Below the pieces are notes generated by a model. The model saw only the letters and a program-made list of their open reading frames with translations. It was not told the DNA's origin and did no database searches. A stretch of DNA of 5,984 bases from Azonexus sp. (GTDB lineage: Bacteria; Pseudomonadota; Gammaproteobacteria; Burkholderiales; Rhodocyclaceae). Location of the stretch: the NCBI GenBank assembly GCA_023150195.1, contig JAKLLI010000130.1, positions 1-5,984 on the forward strand, written 5' to 3'. Below, piece by piece: positions 1 through 5,984 of this stretch. The position numbers and the translations under genes are program-made. The stretch's first letter is position 1, and every line of letters starts with the position of its first letter.

Positions 1-955
1 GGGCAATCCGGACGACGACACCGCTTTCCTGCGGGTGGTCAATTTTCCCACCCGGGGCATCGGTGCGCGTTCGCTGGAAAACCTGCAGGCGACAGCGCAT
101 CAGATCAATTCCAGTCTCTACAACGCCGCTGCCTCACTGACTGGCAAGGCCGGGCAGACGGTGGGGGCGTTTGTCCGGCTGATCGAAACGCTGAAAGCGG
201 AAACGGCCAGCCTGCCGCTACCGGAAATCATTGAACATGTGATTGAAAAGTCCGGCCTTGCCCAGCATTACCGGCTGGAAAAGGAAGGGCTGGAGCGTCT
301 CGAAAATCTGGATGAGTTGATCAACGCCGCGGCCACCTTTATCGATGACGAAGGGGCGGTTGGCGAAGGTGGCGCGTTGGCGTCTTTTCTTGCGCATGCG
401 TCCCTGGAGTCCGGTGAGCATCAGGCTGGCGAGGGGCAGGAGGCGGTGCAGTTGATGACGGTCCACGCCGCCAAGGGGCTGGAATTCGACGTGGTGTTCA
501 TCACCGGGCTGGAGCAGGGTTTGTTCCCGCATGAAAACTCGGTCAATGAAGGGCGCGACGGGTTGGAGGAAGAGCGTCGACTGATGTATGTGGCCATTAC
601 CCGGGCACGTCAGCGACTGTATCTGGCCTCGGCGCAGACCCGTATGCTGCACGGCCAGACGCGGTATTGCACGCCCTCGTCTTTCCTGGACGAAATTCCG
701 GCGGAGTTGCTGTTTAAATTGAACAAAAAAGTCACGTCGACCGCAGTGCCCAGCTTTGGCAGCTTTGGTGGCGGCTATGCCGAACCGGCTTCCGGCGGCC
801 TGCGGGTGGGGCAGACCGTGGAACACGCCAAGTTCGGGGTCGGGGTGATCGTGGCCACCGAAGGGCGTGGCGCCGATGCGCGAGTGCAGGTCAATTTCGG
901 CGCCAGCGGCATGAAGTGGCTGGCGCTGGAATACGCAAAATTGACGCCGCTCTGA
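1..955 (+). CDS. uvrD: UvrD/PcrA-type ATP-dependent DNA helicase, 3' part only
   Basis: This is the C-terminal 317 residues of a superfamily 1A 3'-5' DNA helicase of the kind used in nucleotide excision and mismatch repair. The reading frame is open from base 2 and runs off the left edge, so a GTG at 35 is internal and not a start. The visible part begins with the family stretch NPDDDTAFLRVVNFPTRGIG, just after helicase motif IV. Motif V (VQLMTVHAAKGLEFD) lies near residues 149-163 of the fragment and motif VI (EEERRLMYVAITRARQRLYL) near 189-208, including the arginine expected to contact ATP. A flexible Ser/Gly-rich linker (FGSFGGG) leads to a C-terminal Tudor-like segment (GLRVGQTVEHAKFGVG ... 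KWLALEYAKLTPL), as in UvrD and PcrA. Walker A and B lie outside the window. The gene converges on hisC and has no evident link to histidine synthesis. Rep is a less likely alternative, because it normally lacks this Tudor-like tail wording. Confidence 0.93.
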   Translation, partial: GNPDDDTAFLRVVNFPTRGIGARSLENLQATAHQINSSLYNAAASLTGKAGQTVGAFVRLIETLKAETASLPLPEIIEHVIEKSGLAQHYRLEKEGLERLENLDELINAAATFIDDEGAVGEGGALASFLAHASLESGEHQAGEGQEAVQLMTVHAAKGLEFDVVFITGLEQGLFPHENSVNEGRDGLEEERRLMYVAITRARQRLYLASAQTRMLHGQTRYCTPSSFLDEIPAELLFKLNKKVTSTAVPSFGSFGGGYAEPASGGLRVGQTVEHAKFGVGVIVATEGRGADARVQVNFGASGMKWLALEYAKLTPL

Positions 956-983
956 CGCCTGTACGCGCCGTTTGGTGACGAGA

Positions 984-1001
984 CCCGCCGGGAAAGGCGG
1001 G
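984..1001. terminator. Possible bidirectional terminator hairpin between uvrD and hisC
   Basis: A perfect 6-bp inverted repeat, CCCGCC and GGCGGG, surrounds a 6-base loop (GGGAAA) in the 48-bp gap between the convergent stop codons of uvrD (953-955) and hisC (1004-1006). Position and GC-rich stem suit a terminator that serves both genes. There is no T-run on either strand after the stem, so it does not meet the standard intrinsic-terminator pattern. It may only stabilise 3' ends, or termination may need Rho. Confidence 0.35.
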
Positions 1002-1003
1002 CC

Positions 1004-2095
1004 CTAGCCCTCCGCGGTGATGCGCTGAAGTTCCGTAACCAGCGCGGCGCATTCCGCATCGGTGCCAATGGTAATGCGCAAGAATTGGTCGATGCGGGGC
1101 AGCTTGAAATGGCGAACGATGATGTTCGCTGCACGCAAGGCCTTGGCGAGTTCGGCTGCGTCGCGTTGCGGATGGCGAACGAAGATGAAATTGGCGGCGG
1201 AGGGCAACACGTCGAACCCTAAGGCCGTGAGTTCGCTGCTCAGTTGTTCGCGGGTGGCAACGACCTGCGCACAGCAGGACTGGAAATAGGCCTCGTCGTC
1301 AATCGCGGCCACCGCGCCGACAATGGCGAGGCGATCCAGCGGATAGGAATTGAAGCTGTTTTTGACGCGTTCCAGCGCCTCGATCAGCTCGGGGTGGCCG
1401 ACGGCGTAACCTACGCGCAGCCCCGCCAGCGAGCGGGATTTGGAGAGGGTGTGCGTGACCAGCAGATTGTCGTAGCGGTCGACCAGGGAAATAGCGGAAT
1501 TTCCGCCGAAGTCGACATAGGCTTCATCAACGACGACGACCGCGTCGGGATTAGCGCCCGCAATGCGTTCGATGGCATCGAGATCCAGCAGGCGGCCGGT
1601 GGGGGCGTTCGGGTTGGGGAAGATGATGCCGCCGATTTTTCCTTCAGGCCCCTGTTGACCGCAGTAATCGGCCGGATTGATGCTGAAATCGTCCGCCAGC
1701 GGCACGCAGCGGTAATCCACACCGTAAAGACCGCAATACACCGGGTAGAAGCTGTACGTGATGTCCGGGAACAGGATGGGCGCGTCGTGATTGAGCAGCG
1801 CCATGAAGACGTGCGCCAGTACCTCATCCGAGCCATTGCCGACAAAGACCTGGTCAGGCTGCACGGCATAGCGGCGCGCGACCGCCTGTTTGAGTAGGTC
1901 GGCATTCGGGTCCGGGTAGAGCCGCAGGCGGCTCGCGTCGTTTGCCAGTTCTGCCTGAATTGCGGTTAGCACGGCAGGCGAGGGTGGATAGGGGTTCTCG
2001 TTGGTGTTGAGCTTGATCAGGTTGGCGATCTTGGGTTGCTCTCCCGGTACATAGGGGGTGAGCGTGCGAACGACGGAGCTCCAGAAACGACTCAT
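1004..2095 (-). CDS. hisC: Histidinol-phosphate aminotransferase
   Basis: HisC is a PLP-dependent fold-type I aminotransferase that converts imidazole acetol phosphate plus glutamate to L-histidinol phosphate plus 2-oxoglutarate, in the cytoplasm. The 363-residue product has the usual family length (E. coli about 356). Visible motifs in order: [11 protein letters not shown] (29-39), [11 protein letters not shown] (58-68), VGNGSDEVL (85-93), NPNAPTG (161-167), DEAYVDF (190-196, with cofactor-contacting D190 and Y193), the PLP Schiff-base lysine K219 in [13 protein letters not shown], and the substrate-binding arginine R340 in FLRITIGT. The ATG at 2095 gives the typical N-terminus [20 protein letters not shown], and no other start is plausible. 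No Shine-Dalgarno sequence precedes it. The gene points away from the rest of the his cluster and converges on uvrD, so it must be transcribed separately. A paralogue in another amino-acid pathway cannot be fully excluded, but the his context favours HisC. Confidence 0.96.
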   Translation of the reverse strand: MSRFWSSVVRTLTPYVPGEQPKIANLIKLNTNENPYPPSPAVLTAIQAELANDASRLRLYPDPNADLLKQAVARRYAVQPDQVFVGNGSDEVLAHVFMALLNHDAPILFPDITYSFYPVYCGLYGVDYRCVPLADDFSINPADYCGQQGPEGKIGGIIFPNPNAPTGRLLDLDAIERIAGANPDAVVVVDEAYVDFGGNSAISLVDRYDNLLVTHTLSKSRSLAGLRVGYAVGHPELIEALERVKNSFNSYPLDRLAIVGAVAAIDDEAYFQSCCAQVVATREQLSSELTALGFDVLPSAANFIFVRHPQRDAAELAKALRAANIIVRHFKLPRIDQFLRITIGTDAECAALVTELQRITAEG

Positions 2096-2108
2096 GGGAT
2101 TTGATGGC

Positions 2109-2125
2109 TTTGAAAAGAGGTCAAA
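2109..2125. promoter_or_regulatory. Short dyad TTTGA-N7-TCAAA, possible operator
   Basis: A perfect 5-bp inverted repeat with a 7-base centre sits just upstream of the hisB -10 element and over the predicted hisC transcription start. A dimeric regulator bound here could affect both divergent promoters. It does not match any operator I can name, and a 5-bp dyad in an AT-rich gap can occur by chance. Confidence 0.25.
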
Positions 2126-2134
2126 ATGGTATCA
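2126..2134 (-). promoter_or_regulatory. Candidate extended -10 promoter for hisC
   Basis: Read on the minus strand this is TGATACCAT, an extended -10 of TG-N-TACCAT with the hexamer matching TATAAT at 4 of 6 positions. Initiation about 7 bases further on would fall near 2119 and give a leader of about 24 bases before the hisC ATG. No good -35 is found 16-18 bp upstream on this strand, which extended -10 promoters can tolerate. Its bases are almost the same as those of the opposing hisB promoter. This is a motif-based inference. Confidence 0.4.
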
Positions 2135-2135
2135 T
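2127..2135 (+). promoter_or_regulatory. Candidate extended -10 promoter for hisB and the his operon
   Basis: TGGTATCAT fits the extended -10 pattern TG-N-TATAAT, with 5 of 6 hexamer positions matching. A start about 7 bases downstream, near 2142, would leave a leader of about 29 bases before the hisB ATG at 2171. TTGAAA at 2110-2115 resembles a -35, but its 14-bp spacer is too short, so the element would depend on the extended -10. It is the only good sigma-70-like signal between the divergent genes for the plus strand. It would drive hisB through the HIT gene. Confidence 0.55.
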
Positions 2136-2156
2136 GCCCTCCCGTTTCTACGTTTT

Positions 2157-2168
2157 CGAAGCCCTTCG
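2157..2168 (+). other. Small leader hairpin just before the hisB start
   Basis: CGAAG and CTTCG form a perfect 5-bp inverted repeat with a 2-base centre (equally a 4-bp stem with a 4-base loop), ending two bases before the hisB ATG. The only Shine-Dalgarno-like bases, GAAG at 2158-2161, lie inside the stem. The hairpin could dampen hisB initiation, but it is short and may be incidental. Confidence 0.25.
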
Positions 2169-2170
2169 CC

Positions 2171-2758
2171 ATGCGGCAAGCTGAAATTACCCGTAATACC
2201 CTGGAGACGCAGATTACTGTGCGTCTGAATCTTGATGGCACCGGTCAGGGCAAATTTGCCACTGGCGTGCCGTTTCTGGATCACATGCTGGATCAGATCG
2301 CCCGCCATGGCCTGATCGACCTCGATATCGCGGCCAAGGGGGATTTGCACATCGATGCACACCACACGGTGGAAGATCTCGGCATCACGCTGGGGCAAGC
2401 CCTGGCCAAGGCCTGGGGCGACAAAAAGGGGCTGACCCGTTACGGCCACAGCTATGTGCCGCTGGATGAAGCCCTTTCGCGCGTGGTGATTGATTTGTCC
2501 GGTCGTCCCGGTCTGGAAATGCATGTGGATTTCACACGGGCAATGATCGGCAGTTTTGATGTCGACCTGTTCAGCGAGTTTTTCCACGGGCTGGTCAATC
2601 ATGCCGGCATGACCCTGCATATCGACAACCTGCGCGGCAAAAATGCCCACCATCAGGCAGAAACCATTTTCAAGGCCTTTGGCCGCGCCTTGCGCATGGC
2701 CGTGACACCGGATGCGCGCATGGCCGGCCTCATGCCGTCGACCAAGGGGTCGCTCTGA
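2171..2758 (+). CDS. hisB: Imidazoleglycerol-phosphate dehydratase, monofunctional
   Basis: HisB dehydrates D-erythro-imidazole glycerol phosphate to imidazole acetol phosphate using a dinuclear manganese centre. The 195-residue product matches the length of monofunctional IGPD enzymes and lacks the N-terminal HisN phosphatase domain of the E. coli fusion. Visible motifs: [13 protein letters not shown] (35-47), [14 protein letters not shown] (62-75) and [18 protein letters not shown] (157-174). The two HHxxE metal sites are H64-H65-E68 and H160-H161-E164. The tail STKGSL is the usual family ending. I chose the ATG at 2171 because [10 protein letters not shown] is the standard family N-terminus. 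An in-frame ATG at 2126 would add 15 unconserved residues and lies inside the -10 promoter element, although AAGAGG precedes it. The stop overlaps the hisH start by one base (TGATG), which suggests coupled translation. A separate histidinol-phosphatase is needed elsewhere in the genome. Confidence 0.97.
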   Translation: MRQAEITRNTLETQITVRLNLDGTGQGKFATGVPFLDHMLDQIARHGLIDLDIAAKGDLHIDAHHTVEDLGITLGQALAKAWGDKKGLTRYGHSYVPLDEALSRVVIDLSGRPGLEMHVDFTRAMIGSFDVDLFSEFFHGLVNHAGMTLHIDNLRGKNAHHQAETIFKAFGRALRMAVTPDARMAGLMPSTKGSL

Positions 2759-3402
2759 TGCAAGGGACGCGAACGATTGCCGTGATCGATTACGGCATGG
2801 GCAACCTGCGCTCGGTGTCCAAGGCGCTTGAACATGTTGCCGGTGAAGCCAAGGTGGTGGTGACTGCCGATCCTTCCGTTGTTGCAGCTGCCGAGCGCGT
2901 GGTTTTCCCCGGACAGGGGGCGATGCCCGACTGTATGCGTGAGCTAGAGTCGCGCGGTTTGCGCGCTGCCGTGCTGCAGGCCTCCCAGGAAAAGCCTTTT
3001 CTGGGCATTTGCGTTGGCGAGCAAATGCTGTTTGAGCGCAGCGAAGAAGGTCATGTGCCGGGATTGGGAGTTTTTCCCGGAGATGTGCTGCGTTTTCCCG
3101 ACAACAAGATGGTCGACCGCAAGGGCGAACGCCTGAAGGTGCCGCACATGGGCTGGAACGAGGTTTGGCAAAAGCCGCATGCCTTGTGGAAAGACATTGC
3201 GGATGGCGCCCGCTTCTATTTTGTGCACAGCTATTGTGTGCAGCATGTGGATCCACTTCTAACGGTGGGTACGACCGAATATGGCGTCCCCTTTACCTGT
3301 GCGGTGGCGCGGGATAATATCTTTGCGGTTCAATTCCACCCCGAGAAAAGCGCCCGCGACGGCCTCCAGCTCCTGAAAAACTTTGTCGAGTGGCGCCCCT
3401 GA
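2758..3402 (+). CDS. hisH: Imidazole glycerol phosphate synthase, glutamine amidotransferase subunit
   Basis: HisH hydrolyses glutamine and passes the ammonia through a channel to HisF in the heterodimeric IGP synthase. It is a class I (triad) glutamine amidotransferase. The 214-residue product is close to the family length of about 200-215. It begins with the family pattern IAVIDYGMGNLRSVSKAL (residues 7-24), then VVFPGQGAMPDCM (48-60). The nucleophile C85 is in FLGICVGEQMLF. MGWNEV (131-136) and FVHSYCV (155-161) follow, and the His and Glu of the triad, H194 and E196, are in VQFHPEKSARDG. All catalytic residues are present. The ATG overlaps the hisB stop by one base. After the stop there is a 38-bp gap to hisA, the only real gap in the plus-strand operon. 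The partner hisF lies two genes downstream, which supports the assignment over other amidotransferases such as PabA/TrpG. Confidence 0.97.
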   Translation: MQGTRTIAVIDYGMGNLRSVSKALEHVAGEAKVVVTADPSVVAAAERVVFPGQGAMPDCMRELESRGLRAAVLQASQEKPFLGICVGEQMLFERSEEGHVPGLGVFPGDVLRFPDNKMVDRKGERLKVPHMGWNEVWQKPHALWKDIADGARFYFVHSYCVQHVDPLLTVGTTEYGVPFTCAVARDNIFAVQFHPEKSARDGLQLLKNFVEWRP

Positions 3403-3440
3403 TTCGCGTCTGCCGAATTTCACCTCTCTGTTGATTCCCC

Positions 3441-4181
3441 ATGCTGATCATTCCTGCAATTGACCTCAAGGACGGACAATGTGTCCGCCTGAAGCAGGGC
3501 CTGATGGAACAGGCCACCATTTTTTCCGATAGTCCCGCCGAACAGGCCCGCCACTGGCTCGATCAGGGCGCAAGGCGCCTGCATCTGGTCGATCTGAACG
3601 GTGCCTTTGCCGGCAAGCCGAAAAATGCCGCAGCGATCAAGGCCATCCTGAAAGAAGTGGGTGACGATATTCCCGTTCAGTTGGGCGGTGGTATCCGCGA
3701 TCTCGACACCATTGAGGCTTGTCTCGATGGCGGTCTGAGCTACGTGATCATCGGCACGGCGGCGGTGAAAAATCCGGGCTTCCTCGCGGATGCCTGTGCC
3801 GCTTTTCCCGGCCACATCATCGTTGGCCTGGATGCCAAGGACGGCAAGGTGGCAACCGATGGCTGGTCCAAGTTGACTGGCCATGACGTGGTCGACCTGG
3901 GCAAGAAGTACGAAGACTACGGCGTCGAGTCCATCATTTATACCGACATCGGCCGTGACGGCATGTTGTCCGGCCTGAATATCGACGCCACGGTACGGCT
4001 GGCACAAGCGCTGACCATTCCGGTGATCGCTTCCGGCGGCCTGTCCAATCTCGATGACATTCGGGCGTTGTGCGCGGTGGAAAGCGAAGGCGTAATCGGT
4101 ACCATTGCCGGACGTGCGGTGTATGACGGCTCCCTGAATTTTGCGGCCGCTCAGACGCTGGCTGACGAGTTGGGCGCCTGA
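3441..4181 (+). CDS. hisA: ProFAR isomerase (phosphoribosylformimino-AICAR-phosphate isomerase)
   Basis: HisA catalyses the Amadori rearrangement of the aminoaldose ProFAR to the aminoketose PRFAR, the substrate of HisHF. The 246-residue product is a full-length (beta/alpha)8 barrel. It starts with [20 protein letters not shown], in which D8 is the expected general base. The second catalytic aspartate is D169 in YTDIGRDGM. Other landmarks are LVDLNGA (49-55), the phosphate-binding loop QLGGGIRD (80-87), [14 protein letters not shown] (129-142) and the C-terminal phosphate loop [12 protein letters not shown] (195-206). The start is the family-standard one, but no Shine-Dalgarno sequence is seen in the 38 bases before it, so initiation may rely on ribosomes arriving from hisH. 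The stop overlaps the hisF ATG by one base (TGATG). The bifunctional PriA of actinobacteria is an unlikely alternative, given the proteobacterial setting. Confidence 0.97.
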   Translation: MLIIPAIDLKDGQCVRLKQGLMEQATIFSDSPAEQARHWLDQGARRLHLVDLNGAFAGKPKNAAAIKAILKEVGDDIPVQLGGGIRDLDTIEACLDGGLSYVIIGTAAVKNPGFLADACAAFPGHIIVGLDAKDGKVATDGWSKLTGHDVVDLGKKYEDYGVESIIYTDIGRDGMLSGLNIDATVRLAQALTIPVIASGGLSNLDDIRALCAVESEGVIGTIAGRAVYDGSLNFAAAQTLADELGA

Positions 4182-4939
4182 TGCTCGCCAAGCGCATCAT
4201 TCCCTGTCTGGATGTGACCGCCGGCCGGGTCGTCAAGGGCACGAATTTCGTCGGCCTGCGCGATGCCGGCGATCCGATCGAGATCGCCCGCCGTTACAAC
4301 GAACAGGGGGCTGACGAAGTCACCTTTCTTGACATCACGGCATCGTCCGACCAGCGCGACATCATCCTGCATATCGTCGAAGCCTGCGCCGAGCAGGTCT
4401 TCATTCCGCTGACGGTCGGCGGTGGCGTGCGCAAGGTGGAAGATGTGCGTCGCCTGTTGAATGCCGGGGCTGACAAGGTGTCGATGAATACGGCCGCCGT
4501 ACAGAATCCGGATCTGGTCTTCGATGCCTCCAGCAAGGTGGGGTCGCAATGCATCGTCGTGGCCATCGATGCCAAGCAGGTCGCGCCGGGCAAGTGGCAT
4601 GTCTTTACGCACGGCGGGCGCAATGATACGGGGCTGGATGCGGTCGACTGGGCGAAAAAGGTGGAAATGCTGGGGGCGGGCGAAATTCTGCTGACCAGCA
4701 TGGATCGCGATGGGACCAAGAACGGTTTTGATCTCCCGTTGACCCGTGCCATTTCGGATGCCATCCGGATTCCCGTGATTGCTTCCGGCGGGGTCGGCAA
4801 TCTGCAGCATCTGGCCGACGGCGTGAGCGAAGGCCGCGCCGATGCCGTGCTGGCCGCCTCGATTTTTCATTTCGGTGAATACACCGTGCGTCAGGCCAAG
4901 GAATACATGGCCGAACGCGGCATTGAAGTGCGCCTCTGA
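4181..4939 (+). CDS. hisF: Imidazole glycerol phosphate synthase, cyclase subunit
   Basis: HisF takes ammonia from HisH and converts PRFAR to imidazole glycerol phosphate plus AICAR, the latter feeding purine synthesis. The 252-residue product matches the family length and is a (beta/alpha)8 barrel paralogous to HisA. It opens with [20 protein letters not shown], carrying catalytic D11. The second catalytic aspartate, D130, is in CIVVAIDAK. Other motifs are [13 protein letters not shown] (45-57), PLTVGGGVR (76-84), [11 protein letters not shown] (97-107), [14 protein letters not shown] (144-157), [15 protein letters not shown] (170-184) and the phosphate loop [14 protein letters not shown] (197-210). 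The start overlaps the hisA stop by one base and the stop overlaps the hisI ATG by one base, so all three genes are probably translated as a coupled chain. Confidence 0.98.
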   Translation: MLAKRIIPCLDVTAGRVVKGTNFVGLRDAGDPIEIARRYNEQGADEVTFLDITASSDQRDIILHIVEACAEQVFIPLTVGGGVRKVEDVRRLLNAGADKVSMNTAAVQNPDLVFDASSKVGSQCIVVAIDAKQVAPGKWHVFTHGGRNDTGLDAVDWAKKVEMLGAGEILLTSMDRDGTKNGFDLPLTRAISDAIRIPVIASGGVGNLQHLADGVSEGRADAVLAASIFHFGEYTVRQAKEYMAERGIEVRL

Positions 4940-5337
4940 TGGCGGATCTCGACAACACGCTCGCCTGGCTGGATGCCCTGAAATGGGACGCGGACGGCAT
5001 GATCCCTGCCATTGCGCAGGATGCCTCGGGGCGGGTGGTGATGTTTGCTTACATGAATCGCGAGTCCCTGTGCGAGACAGTGGCTTGTGGCAACGCGGTA
5101 TACTGGTCACGTTCCAGAAAGCGGCTTTGGCGTAAAGGTGAAGAGTCGGGACACTGCCAGAAAGTGAAGTCGATACGCACCGATTGCGATGGCGATGTGC
5201 TGCTGCTCAGCATCGAGCAGGTCGGCGGCATTGCCTGCCACACCGGCCGGGAAAGCTGTTTTTTCAATGAATTGCAGGGGGAACGCTGGGTTCCCGCTGA
5301 TCCGGTTTTGAAAGACCCGAAGGAAATTTACTCATGA
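4939..5337 (+). CDS. hisI: Phosphoribosyl-AMP cyclohydrolase
   Basis: HisI opens the adenine ring of phosphoribosyl-AMP to give ProFAR, the third pathway step, using zinc and magnesium. The 132-residue product is the stand-alone enzyme, unlike the HisIE fusion of E. coli. The core starts at [15 protein letters not shown] (14-28), followed by [12 protein letters not shown] (33-44), the hallmark [18 protein letters not shown] (55-72) and TDCDGD (81-86), whose D82, D84 and D86 are the expected magnesium ligands and C83 a zinc ligand. [14 protein letters not shown] (96-109) supplies the other zinc cysteines, C100 and C107. All metal-binding residues are intact. The ATG overlaps the hisF stop by one base, and the 3' end overlaps hisE by four bases (ATGA). 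Confidence 0.97.
   Translation: MADLDNTLAWLDALKWDADGMIPAIAQDASGRVVMFAYMNRESLCETVACGNAVYWSRSRKRLWRKGEESGHCQKVKSIRTDCDGDVLLLSIEQVGGIACHTGRESCFFNELQGERWVPADPVLKDPKEIYS
5320..5324 (+). promoter_or_regulatory. Ribosome binding site of hisE
   Basis: AAGGA lies 9 bases before the hisE ATG at 5334, within the last codons of hisI. It is the clearest Shine-Dalgarno sequence in the operon and fixes the hisE start, so hisE may initiate independently as well as by coupling. Confidence 0.7.
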
Positions 5338-5660
5338 GCACGCATGACATTCTGCACCGCCTGTCGGATACGCTGGCCTCCCGCCGCAATGCCGATCCGG
5401 AAAAGTCCTATACCGCCAAGCTCTTTTCCGAAGGCCCGGATTCCATTCTCAAGAAAATTGGCGAGGAATGCGCCGAATTGATCATGGCCGGCAAGGAAGG
5501 CAAGCGCCTCAAGGTGGTTTGGGAATCCACCGATGTGATTTATCACGTGCTGGTTTTGCTGGCGTTTTATGGCCTTTCGATTGAGGACGTGTCGCAGGAA
5601 ATGCGCCGTCGCGAAGGGATCTCCGGGATCGACGAAAAGGCTGCCCGGGGGACCAAGTGA
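5334..5660 (+). CDS. hisE: Phosphoribosyl-ATP pyrophosphatase
   Basis: HisE hydrolyses phosphoribosyl-ATP to phosphoribosyl-AMP and pyrophosphate, the second step of histidine synthesis, and hands its product to HisI. The 108-residue protein is all-alpha and MazG-like, with the usual family length. The metal-binding helices are visible as [14 protein letters not shown] (41-54, with E44, E45 and E48) and [17 protein letters not shown] (64-80, with E64 and D67). The N-terminal [10 protein letters not shown] (25-34) and the C-terminal [16 protein letters not shown] match HisE rather than general MazG proteins. The second metal helix reads ESTD where EAAD is common; the acidic residues are kept. 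The ATG overlaps the hisI stop as ATGA and has a good ribosome site. The stop overlaps the GTG start of the following HIT gene. Confidence 0.96.
   Translation: MSTHDILHRLSDTLASRRNADPEKSYTAKLFSEGPDSILKKIGEECAELIMAGKEGKRLKVVWESTDVIYHVLVLLAFYGLSIEDVSQEMRRREGISGIDEKAARGTK
5647..5652 (+). promoter_or_regulatory. Ribosome binding site supporting the GTG start of the HIT gene
   Basis: GGGGGA ends four bases before the GTG at 5657. This purine-rich stretch is a plausible, slightly close Shine-Dalgarno sequence and supports the GTG start, because no ATG is available in this frame near the conserved N-terminus. Confidence 0.4.
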
Positions 5661-5984
5661 GCGATTGCCTGTTCTGCCGCATCGTGGCCGGCAGTATCCC
5701 TGCGCAAAAGGTTTACGAGGACGATCTGGTGCTGGCGTTCAAGGATATTCATCCGGCGCGCCCGGTCCACATCCTGGTGATCCCGAAAAAGCACATCACC
5801 TCACTGGCCTCCGTCAGCCCCGAGGATGCCGAAGTGCTGGGCCGGATGCTGGTCAAGGCCAACGAAATCGCCATTGCACAGGGGAGCCCGGACGGATTCC
5901 GGGCGATTATCAATACCGGGGTGATCGGGCAACAAGAAGTGCCCCACCTTCACATGCATATCGTGGGCGGTCCGGAACCGGTCG
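5657..5984 (+). CDS. hinT: HIT-family (histidine triad, HinT-like) nucleotide-binding protein, 5' part
   Basis: The frame opens with GTG at 5657, giving [20 protein letters not shown], and stays open to the window end (109 residues visible). It overlaps the hisE stop by four bases (GTGA). HIT proteins of the HinT branch are cytoplasmic purine nucleoside phosphoramidases. The triad is complete: H97, H99 and H101 in EVPHLHMHIVGG, with H99 the expected nucleophile. Other family landmarks are EDDLVLAFKDIHPARPVHILVIPKKH (residues 21-46; the stretch is broken here only by family wording, with H38 and K44-K45 conserved), and INTGVIGQQEV (85-95). C4 and C7 form a CxxC pair that may bind zinc, as in many bacterial HIT proteins and unlike E. 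coli HinT. Only the last few residues seem to be missing. The gene commonly follows hisE in betaproteobacteria, but its role in the operon is not clear. The symbol is by family resemblance. Confidence 0.9.
   Translation, partial: MSDCLFCRIVAGSIPAQKVYEDDLVLAFKDIHPARPVHILVIPKKHITSLASVSPEDAEVLGRMLVKANEIAIAQGSPDGFRAIINTGVIGQQEVPHLHMHIVGGPEPV

Noticed and set aside
752..768. Tandem AGCTTTGG repeat in uvrD
   Set aside because: It is two copies only, in the low-complexity Ser/Gly-rich linker of the helicase, and explained by the protein sequence FGSFGGG.
35..955. GTG at 35 as a true start giving a 306-residue protein
   Set aside because: The frame is open upstream to the window edge and encodes conserved helicase residues there, so the gene is simply cut by the window.
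1244..1897. Plus-strand open frame (217 codons) opposite hisC
   Set aside because: It lies wholly inside hisC on the other strand. Its protein is a frame shadow without domain features.
2096..2170. Histidine attenuator or T-box type leader
   Set aside because: The gap is too short, has no histidine codon run and no terminator/antiterminator pair.
2134..2184. Mini-[19 protein letters not shown] overlapping the hisB start, considered as a his leader peptide
   Set aside because: It has a single histidine codon, no run of them, and no attenuator-like stems. Its ATG overlaps the -10 element, so the predicted transcript would not include it.
2132..3256. Long minus-strand open frame (374 codons) opposite hisB and hisH
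   Set aside because: It mirrors two clearly conserved genes, has Arg/Pro/His/Gln-rich low-quality composition and shows no family motif. Long antisense frames are expected in GC-rich coding DNA.
4151..5110. Long minus-strand open frame (319 codons) opposite hisF and hisI
   Set aside because: It is an antisense shadow of genes with intact catalytic motifs, with no recognisable domain and no ribosome site that would favour it.

Overview
This window is a block of core metabolism on roughly 60% GC DNA, almost fully coding. It most likely comes from a betaproteobacterium. The basis is the gene order hisB-hisH-hisA-hisF-hisI-hisE followed by a histidine-triad (HIT) gene, together with monofunctional hisB, separate hisI and hisE, and typical proteobacterial protein wording (for example HisC beginning MSRFW and HisH with GICVGEQ). 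I judged this from memory of the families; no search was run, and genus-level assignment is not supported.

Layout. Positions 1-955 (+) hold the 3' end of a UvrD/PcrA-type DNA helicase gene. A 48-bp convergent gap with a short GC-rich hairpin follows. hisC (1004-2095) lies on the minus strand. A 75-bp divergent region (2096-2170) separates hisC from hisB. It contains two face-to-face extended -10 elements that share almost the same bases, plus a small dyad. From 2171 to the window end, seven genes run on the plus strand: hisB, hisH, hisA, hisF, hisI, hisE and a partial HIT-family gene. Every junction is a 1- or 4-base start/stop overlap, except a 38-bp gap between hisH and hisA.

How the genes work together. 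HisE and HisI carry out steps 2 and 3 of histidine biosynthesis (PR-ATP to PR-AMP to ProFAR). HisA isomerises ProFAR to PRFAR. HisH and HisF form IGP synthase, which yields imidazole glycerol phosphate plus AICAR. HisB dehydrates IGP and HisC transaminates the product to histidinol phosphate. hisG (step 1), hisD (last steps) and a histidinol-phosphate phosphatase are not in the window and must lie elsewhere. The HIT protein is a predicted nucleotide phosphoramidase or nucleotide-binding protein that is co-transcribed with the operon.

I found no mobile element, CRISPR array, RNA gene or clearly new system. The points worth a second look are the inverted hisC, the overlapping divergent promoter and its dyad, the weak start context of hisB, and the GTG-started HIT gene coupled to hisE.
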